Source: an uncultured Bacteroidota bacterium (GTDB lineage Bacteria > Bacteroidota > Bacteroidia > Bacteroidales > P3). From it: 64,000 bases of DNA. Positions 58,652 to 64,000 of this stretch are shown in pieces; the first letter of the stretch is position 1; each line of letters begins with the position of its first letter. The notes under the pieces are model-generated. The model made no database searches, was not told where the DNA came from, and was given only the letters and a program-made list of their open reading frames with translations. The stretch lies in the NCBI GenBank assembly GCA_902776365.1, contig CACYPU010000001.1:408325-472324 (forward strand), written 5' to 3'. A program made the translations under genes and the position numbers.

Positions 58652-59767
58652 TTATTTGTGAGCTTTCTCGAAGTCCTGCATGCACTGGACGAGAGCCTCG
58701 ACGGCCTCGATGGGGCAAGCGTTGTAGAGGCTGGCGCGGAAGCCACCGACGCTGCGGTGACCCTTGATGCCGACCATGCCGCGCTCCTTGGCGAAGGCCA
58801 TGAAGTCGGCTTCGAGGTTCTCGCGACCCTCGGCCATCACCCAGCAGTGATTCATGATGGAACGGTCCTCTTTCTCAACAGTGCCACGGAACATGGTGTT
58901 GCGGTCGATTTCCTCATAGAGCAGGGCGCTCTTCTTGAGGTTGATCTTCTCCATCTCGGCAACGCCGCCGATGGTGTTCTTAACCCACTTCAGGGTCTCG
59001 TGCATGACGAAGATGGCGCTCACGGGAGGAGTGTTGAACATGGAGATGTTCTTGGCCTCTTCAGCAGCGTGAGTGCGGAAGTCAATCATGGTGGGCAGGG
59101 GGTTCATGTACTGACGGTCGCTGATCTTGCCGAGGATGTCCTTCTTGACGATGTAGAAGGTGACACCGGCGGGACCGACATTCTTCTGAGCGCCACCATA
59201 GATGAGGCCGTATTTCTTCACGTCGACGGGACGGCTCATGATGTCAGAGCTCATATCGGCAACGAGCATCACGTTGTTAATCTCGTTGGCGGCGAAGTCC
59301 TTGCGGATCTCGGTACCATAGATGGTGTTGTTGGTGGTGATGTGGAAGTAGTCGGCGTCGGCGGGGACGGTCCAACCCTTCGGGATGTAGCTGTAGGTCT
59401 TGTCTTCGCTGCTGGCCACGATCACGGTCTCTCCGAAGTTCTTGGCCTCTTTGGCGGCCTTCTTGGCCCACACGCCGGTCTGCAGGTAGGCAGCCTTCTT
59501 GTTGAGCAGGTTGGCGGGAACATCCATGAAACCGGTGCTGGCACCACCACCGAGGAAGAGGATTTCGTACTCAGCGGGGATATTCAGCAGGTCGCGCCAC
59601 AGCTGGCGGGTTTCTTCCATGGTGCGCTCCCAACCGGGGGTACGGTGAGAGATTTCGAGCAGGCCGATACCGGTGTTGTCAAAGTCGCGGATGGCGGCGA
59701 TGGTGGACTCGATGGCCTCTTTGGGCAGGACGCAGGGACCTGCATTGAAATTATAAGCGGTCTTCAT
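58652..59767 (-). CDS. serC: phosphoserine aminotransferase
   Basis: This PLP enzyme makes phosphoserine from phosphohydroxypyruvate. The 371-residue protein has FNAGPCVLP at the N-terminus, [24 protein letters not shown] and the PLP lysine in [12 protein letters not shown] (about residue 195). serC-serA is the usual Bacteroidales order. Confidence 0.95.
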   Translation of the reverse strand: MKTAYNFNAGPCVLPKEAIESTIAAIRDFDNTGIGLLEISHRTPGWERTMEETRQLWRDLLNIPAEYEILFLGGGASTGFMDVPANLLNKKAAYLQTGVWAKKAAKEAKNFGETVIVASSEDKTYSYIPKGWTVPADADYFHITTNNTIYGTEIRKDFAANEINNVMLVADMSSDIMSRPVDVKKYGLIYGGAQKNVGPAGVTFYIVKKDILGKISDRQYMNPLPTMIDFRTHAAEEAKNISMFNTPPVSAIFVMHETLKWVKNTIGGVAEMEKINLKKSALLYEEIDRNTMFRGTVEKEDRSIMNHCWVMAEGRENLEADFMAFAKERGMVGIKGHRSVGGFRASLYNACPIEAVEALVQCMQDFEKAHK

Positions 59768-59836
59768 TGTTTGTTTTTGTTTTAAAGGGTTTATATTTAA
59801 TTAATTAACTCAATTCTTCCTTATTGGATGAGGCTA

Positions 59837-59844
59837 CAAAAATA
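59837..59844 (-). promoter_or_regulatory. TATTTTTG -7 box for serC-serA
   Basis: A perfect TAnnTTTG on the minus strand, 70 bases before the serC ATG. Confidence 0.6.
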
Positions 59845-59969
59845 GTAAATAAATTTATATATTCAAAATAAAAATAAAATTATAAAACTTTTTTTCGATG
59901 ACAAAATAAAAAATTGCCAGTCGCGTTATCTATAGAAATTCATAGAATAACCCCTAAAACCCATTAAAA

Positions 59970-60731
59970 ATGAGAAAACATATTGTAGCAGGCAACTGGA
60001 AAATGAACTGCACCTTCACCGAGGCCGATGAACTCATCAACGGAATCATGGAGAAACTCGAGAAGACCGAGCTTCCGCGCGAAACTCTGCTTATCGTCTG
60101 CCCCCCGTTCCCCTATCTCGAGATGACCACCGACTACGCCAACGACAGCTATTTCCTGGTGGGTGCCCAGAACGTCAGCGACCAGGAGAAGGGCGCCTAC
60201 ACCGGCGAAGTCAGCGCCGAAATGCTCGAAAGCATGGAGCTCGACTACTGCATCGTGGGCCACTCCGAGCGCCGCGGCTACTATGGCGAGACCGACAAGA
60301 TTGTCGCCGCCAAGGTCGACAAGCTGCTGGCCCATGGCCTGAAGCCCATCGTCTGCGTCGGCGAGGTACTCGAGGAGCGCGAAGCCGGCAAGCAGCTCGA
60401 GGTGGTGAAACGACAGGTCGAGGAAGGCCTCTTCCACCTCACCCCCGAGCAGATGATGGAAGTGGTCATCGCCTACGAGCCCGTCTGGGCCATCGGCACC
60501 GGCAAGACCGCCACTCCCGAGCAGGCACAGGAAATCCACGCCCATATCCGCTCGCTCCTCACCGCCAAATATGGCAAGGAACTGGCCGACGAAATCAGCA
60601 TCCTCTATGGCGGCAGCTGCAAGCCCAGCAACGCCAAGGAACTCTTCGCCTGCCCCGATATCGACGGTGGCCTCATCGGCGGCGCCTCCCTCAAGGCCGA
60701 CGACTTCATCGCCATCGCCCAGAGCTTCTAA
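59970..60731 (+). CDS. tpiA: triosephosphate isomerase
   Basis: A 253-residue TIM barrel with NWKMN, the catalytic His in GHSERR (about 96) and the catalytic Glu in [14 protein letters not shown] (about 170). It belongs to glycolysis together with the PPi-PFK of this window. It is followed by an inverted GAAAAGT/ACTTTTC tract. Confidence 0.97.
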   Translation: MRKHIVAGNWKMNCTFTEADELINGIMEKLEKTELPRETLLIVCPPFPYLEMTTDYANDSYFLVGAQNVSDQEKGAYTGEVSAEMLESMELDYCIVGHSERRGYYGETDKIVAAKVDKLLAHGLKPIVCVGEVLEEREAGKQLEVVKRQVEEGLFHLTPEQMMEVVIAYEPVWAIGTGKTATPEQAQEIHAHIRSLLTAKYGKELADEISILYGGSCKPSNAKELFACPDIDGGLIGGASLKADDFIAIAQSF

Positions 60732-60732
60732 G

Positions 60733-60803
60733 AATATGAAAAGTGAAAAATGAAAAGCGAAACGGCGTTGTTTTCACTTTTCACTTTTCATTTTTCACTT
60801 CAA
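60733..60803. repeat. inverted heptamer tracts GAAAAGT / ACTTTTC after tpiA
   Basis: The left half repeats GAAAAGT/GAAAAAT and the right half repeats TTTTCAC. Together they form a long imperfect hairpin that may stop transcription before the LolC/E-like gene. Confidence 0.75.
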
Positions 60804-60807
60804 TAAT

Positions 60808-62058
60808 ATGAATTTCGAACGGTTCATAGCAAAGCGGTTCATGCCGCGAAGCAAAGACGGCGGGGGCTTTTCGGGGCCCCTGTCCGTCATTGCTGTCGCC
60901 AGCATCGCCCTCGGCGTGCTTGTTATGGTCATGGCCGTCAGCATCCTCCGCGGCTTCCAGGGCGAAATCGCCGGCAAAGTTGTCGGCTTCGGAAGCCACC
61001 TTACCGTCAGCAACTACGCCATCAACCCCAACTACCAGGAACAGCCCGTCACCATCGACAACGCCCTCGCCGCCACCCTGCGCTCCACGCCGGGAGTCAA
61101 GCACCTGCAGAGCTTCGCCACCAAAGGCGGCATGGTGAAAACCAAAGAGCAAATCTATGGCATCCTGCTGCGGGGTCTCAGCGCCGACTACGACACCTCC
61201 TTCTTCCACGAGAACCTCGTCGAAGGACACCTTCCAAACCTCTCACCTCTCACCTCTCACCTTTCACCTTCCAACGACGTCCTCATCTCCAGCACCATAG
61301 CACGCAAGCTTGGCCTCAAAGTGGGCGACAAACTGCGCACCTATTTCTGGCAGGACCAAGGCTACCGCTCCCGCGCCTTCCTCATCTCCGGCATCTACAA
61401 CACCGACCTCCCCGAAGTCGACGAGCTCTATGTCGTCGGCGACATCCGCCAAGTCCAGAAACTCAACGACTGGGACAGCAACCAGGTCGGCGGCTACGAG
61501 CTGCTGGTCGACGATTTCGGCCAACTGGACCAGATGCAGAAAACCGTCCTCGAGATACTCACCGACTACAACCGCTACGACCTCACCGCCCACTCCATCC
61601 GCGACGCCTACCCCGCCCTCTTCGCCTGGCTCGACCTTCTCAACAGCAACATCACTCTCATACTCATCATTATGAGCATCGTCTGTGCTGTCGCCATCGT
61701 CTCCGCGCTCCTCATCATGATTTTCGAGAAAAGCCGCACCATCGGCCTCCTCAAAGCCCTCGGCGCCAGCAATGCCTCCGTGCGCCGCATCTTCATCCTC
61801 AAAGCCTCGCACCTTATCCTCCAAGGCATCGGCATCGGCATCGCCCTCTCCACCGCCCTCTGCTTCGTGCAGTCGAAATGGCAGCTCATCGAACTCAACC
61901 CCGAAAGCTACCACATGAGCCACGTGCCCGTCGACACCGACCCCTGGATATTCATCCTCATCAGCCTCTCCACCGCTCTCGTCTGCCTCCTCGCACTCCT
62001 CCTCCCCGCCGCCTACATCAGCCGCATCAGCCCCGCGAAAACAATCAAGACCGAATAA
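60808..62058 (+). CDS. LolC/LolE-type ABC permease (FtsX/MacB family)
   Basis: A 416-residue inner-membrane permease for lipoprotein release: N-terminal helix (LSVIAVASIALGVLVMVMAV), a periplasmic MacB-like domain, and three C-terminal helices (ILIIMSIVCAVAIVSALLIM). An insert NLSPLTSHLSPS is encoded by the heptamer TCTCACC (61240-61275). The LolD ATPase is not adjacent. Confidence 0.88.
   Translation: MNFERFIAKRFMPRSKDGGGFSGPLSVIAVASIALGVLVMVMAVSILRGFQGEIAGKVVGFGSHLTVSNYAINPNYQEQPVTIDNALAATLRSTPGVKHLQSFATKGGMVKTKEQIYGILLRGLSADYDTSFFHENLVEGHLPNLSPLTSHLSPSNDVLISSTIARKLGLKVGDKLRTYFWQDQGYRSRAFLISGIYNTDLPEVDELYVVGDIRQVQKLNDWDSNQVGGYELLVDDFGQLDQMQKTVLEILTDYNRYDLTAHSIRDAYPALFAWLDLLNSNITLILIIMSIVCAVAIVSALLIMIFEKSRTIGLLKALGASNASVRRIFILKASHLILQGIGIGIALSTALCFVQSKWQLIELNPESYHMSHVPVDTDPWIFILISLSTALVCLLALLLPAAYISRISPAKTIKTE
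61240..61275. repeat. heptamer tract TCTCACC inside the LolC/E gene
   Basis: TCTCACC three times, then TTTCACC, in frame in the periplasmic domain. Confidence 0.85.
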
Positions 62059-62071
62059 CCACTCTATTGTC

Positions 62072-62118
62072 TTGCACTCCCTGCACTCCATGGCACTCCC
62101 CTGCACTCCCCAAAAAAT
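62072..62118. repeat. TGCACTCCC tract in the LolC/E-kinase spacer
   Basis: TGCACTCCC, TGCACTCCA, TGGCACTCCCC, TGCACTCCCC. The spacer has no other content. Confidence 0.8.
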
Positions 62119-62127
62119 ATCTCCAAA

Positions 62128-63615
62128 ATGAAACAAAAACTCAAACTCATACTACTGCTGCTCTCCATCGTGCTGGCACTCTTCGCACTGTGGCAGGTCG
62201 AGAACGTCGCCCAGCAAGTGCGCCAGTCCGAAGAATCGAAGATTCGCCTCTGGGCCAACGCCATCGCCCAGCGCAACCGCATGACCTCCGTCACCCACCA
62301 GTTCTTCCAGGAAGCCACCCTCGACGAACAGCGCAAAATACGCCTCTACACCGATATCCTCGAATCCTTCAACGACCCCGACCAGTCGACAGACCTCCGC
62401 TTCAGCCTCGCCTACGTCAACTACATCGTCGACAGCGCCAAAACACCCATCATCATTACCCGCGACGACTCCGTCATCACCGTCCCCAGCGAACTCGCCG
62501 GACAGAAGCTCCAAGGCTCCCTGCTCAAGGAATACTCCTCCAACCCACCCTTCCACTACCGCCTCTGGGGCATGCCTATGACGCTCTACTATAAGGAGTC
62601 TCAAAACTACACCCAGCTGCGCGACATGCTCTCCAGCTTCTCGCGCTCCTTCATGGAGGAAATCACCAACAACTCCGTTATCGTCCCCGTCGTCATCGTC
62701 GACAGCTGCCGCTCACACCTCATCGCACATGGCAATATCGACCCCTCCGACATCGACACCCCCGACAAGCTCGCCAGCCGCCTCCAGTCCATGGAAAGCA
62801 TGAACGACCCCATCGAAATCGCACTCCCCGACAACAGCACCGCCTACATCTACTACGAGAACTCCCAGCTCCTCAAGACCCTCCGCTGGGTTCCCCTCTT
62901 CTACTTCTTCATCGCCCTCGTGCTCCTCATCGTCGCCTACTACCTCTTCCGCACCACCCGCACCATGGAGCAGAACCGCATCTGGGTAGGCCTCGCCAAA
63001 GAAACCGCTCACCAGCTTGGCACACCCATCTCCTCACTCACCGGCTGGACTCAATACCTCCGCGGCAAGGAATTCTCCGACCAGTACGCCTGCGAGGTCG
63101 AGAAAGACCTCCAACGTCTCGAAACCATCACCCACCGCTTCTCCAAGATAGGCTCCGTCCCCGAACTGCAGGACGAGAACGTCCGCGACGCCGTCGAGAG
63201 CGCCATCAACTACCTCCAGAGCCGCGCACCAAAGAAGGTGAAATTCGTCCTTTCCTTCCCCGACGACGAGACCTTCATCGCACCCCTCAACTCCTACCTC
63301 TTCCAATGGGTCATCGAAAACCTCTGCAAAAATTCGATAGATGCGATGGAAGGCTCCGGCACCATCACCATCGTCGCCTCCCAGGACGCCCGCACCATCT
63401 ACCTCGACGTTAGCGACACCGGACGCGGCATGAGCAAATCCGTCCAGCGCAAAATCTTCGACTCGGGCTTCACCACCAAGTCGCGCGGTTGGGGGCTCGG
63501 CCTGCCGCTGGCCCGCCGCATCGTCAACCAGTACCACCGCGGACGCCTCTACCTCAAATACTCCGTCCCCGGCCAGGGCACCTGCTTCCGCATCGAGCTG
63601 AACAAGAAACGGTAA
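62128..63615 (+). CDS. sensor histidine kinase
   Basis: The 495-residue two-helix membrane kinase (helices near residues 5-22 and 255-275) has a periplasmic sensor of about 230 residues. The H-box is ETAHQLGTPISSLTGW (His about 293), the N-box NLCKNSIDAM, the G-boxes DTGRGM and GWGLGLPLA. No response regulator is next to it, so it is an orphan here. Such kinases commonly follow envelope genes in Bacteroidales. Confidence 0.92.
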   Translation: MKQKLKLILLLLSIVLALFALWQVENVAQQVRQSEESKIRLWANAIAQRNRMTSVTHQFFQEATLDEQRKIRLYTDILESFNDPDQSTDLRFSLAYVNYIVDSAKTPIIITRDDSVITVPSELAGQKLQGSLLKEYSSNPPFHYRLWGMPMTLYYKESQNYTQLRDMLSSFSRSFMEEITNNSVIVPVVIVDSCRSHLIAHGNIDPSDIDTPDKLASRLQSMESMNDPIEIALPDNSTAYIYYENSQLLKTLRWVPLFYFFIALVLLIVAYYLFRTTRTMEQNRIWVGLAKETAHQLGTPISSLTGWTQYLRGKEFSDQYACEVEKDLQRLETITHRFSKIGSVPELQDENVRDAVESAINYLQSRAPKKVKFVLSFPDDETFIAPLNSYLFQWVIENLCKNSIDAMEGSGTITIVASQDARTIYLDVSDTGRGMSKSVQRKIFDSGFTTKSRGWGLGLPLARRIVNQYHRGRLYLKYSVPGQGTCFRIELNKKR

Positions 63616-63616
63616 A

Positions 63617-63652
63617 TCCCTCTTAATTCTTAATTCTTAACTCTAAACTCTA
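63617..63652. repeat. heptamer tract TTAATTC/TTAACTC/TAAACTC
   Basis: Units on a seven-base grid. It is the complement of the AGAGTTA family and abuts dispersed repeat copy B. Confidence 0.8.
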
Positions 63653-63654
63653 AA

Positions 63655-63763
63655 CCGCCCCTCCTCAGAACAGGACGCCCACATCCTCCCTTTCTTCCAA
63701 ACCGTTGGAAGTATCGGAAGCCCCTCCCTCCTCGGCCTTCGAGCAGCCGACGAAGAGCAGAAC
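63655..63763 (-). repeat. dispersed inverted repeat, copy B (small lipoprotein-like remnant)
   Basis: The reverse complement matches 20739-20850 with two visible substitutions. On the minus strand it encodes LPFFVLLFVGC then SKAEEGGASDTSNGLEERED, but no start codon precedes it, so this copy is also not an intact gene. Confidence 0.8.
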
Positions 63764-63905
63764 AAAAAACGGTAGGCTGTTTATATTTTTTTTAGTTATT
63801 CTATATTATTGATACTAACACATTCTCGCATCCACACATTCCCACATTCATATTGTCGTTTTCAATTTGCAAAGATACAAAATCTTTTTGGATTAGGATG
63901 AATGT

Positions 63906-64000
63906 TTACTCAGATTGCTCGTAGTAATACGAATAATCGATGCCCTTCATGAAGATCTCGCGGTCGTCGATGCGGTCGGTCAATGCTTGTTTCAGCAGGT
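63906..64000 (-). CDS. 3' end of an unidentified gene
   Basis: The last 31 codons before a TAA, cut by the window edge. The C-terminal residues read ALTDRIDDREIFMKG then IDYSYYYEQSE. The regular codon use suggests a real gene. I do not recognise the protein. Confidence 0.65.
   Translation of the reverse strand, partial: LLKQALTDRIDDREIFMKGIDYSYYYEQSE

Overview
The window is chromosomal DNA from a member of the Bacteroidales (phylum Bacteroidota). The evidence is: promoters of the TAnnTTTG type (often TTTG-N19-TAnnTTTG) with little sign of Shine-Dalgarno sites; TonB-dependent receptor, fimbrillin-like and FKBP lipoproteins; a fused-pathway serC-serA pair; pyrB-pyrI; a PPi-type phosphofructokinase; and a Bacteroidota-type small SRP RNA. 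I cannot assign a genus. Coding density is high and most genes are housekeeping. I see no prophage, insertion sequence, CRISPR array, rRNA or tRNA.

Layout. 0.5-8.2 kb (+): gyrA, a TPR protein, a TonB receptor and an M16-family protein. 8.2-26.7 kb (mostly -): pyrB-pyrI with two small envelope genes, TPR lipoprotein, CvpA-dus, obgE-PAP2, two fimbrillin-like lipoproteins, adk, three FKBP genes running into nrnA, prfB, a ZIP transporter, the SRP RNA and priA. 26.7-27.2 kb: a small toxin-antitoxin pair translationally coupled to priA. 27.8-30.4 kb (+): argS and an acyl-ACP thioesterase. 30.5-33.4 kb (-): dxs and a secreted protein. 33.6-38.5 kb (+): atpD-atpC, an amidohydrolase and a peptide-binding lipoprotein. 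38.6-41.9 kb (-): lpxH-like, an EnvC-like M23 protein, PPi-PFK. 42-47 kb (+): a TolC/HlyD/two-permease exporter. 47.3-53.5 kb (+): second adk, HAM1-type pyrophosphatase, DUF151-UVR protein, purine nucleoside phosphorylase, a BASS transporter, a Cof hydrolase, cardiolipin synthase. 53.5-59.8 kb (-): head-GIN protein, anti-sigma and ECF sigma factor, mntP, an ATP-grasp-like protein, serA, serC. 60-63.6 kb (+): tpiA, a LolC/E permease, a sensor kinase. The 3' end of an unidentified gene lies at the right edge.

The striking feature is not a gene. Nearly every spacer, and at least twenty reading frames, carry short degenerate tandem repeats, most with a seven-base period and fewer with 8-11. The same words recur many kilobases apart, in both orientations. 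They supply stop codons, start codons, signal-peptide residues and in-frame inserts in loops of conserved enzymes, including ArgS, PriA, Dxs, LpxH, cardiolipin synthase and LolC/E. One tract fuses or overlaps nrnA with an FKBP lipoprotein gene. Another forms eleven heptamers inside the signal peptide of a peptide-binding lipoprotein, where a change of one unit would switch the frame. I regard this dispersed heptamer system as the main candidate for something undescribed. Heptanucleotide repeats (STRR) are known from cyanobacteria; I do not know of a description in this group.
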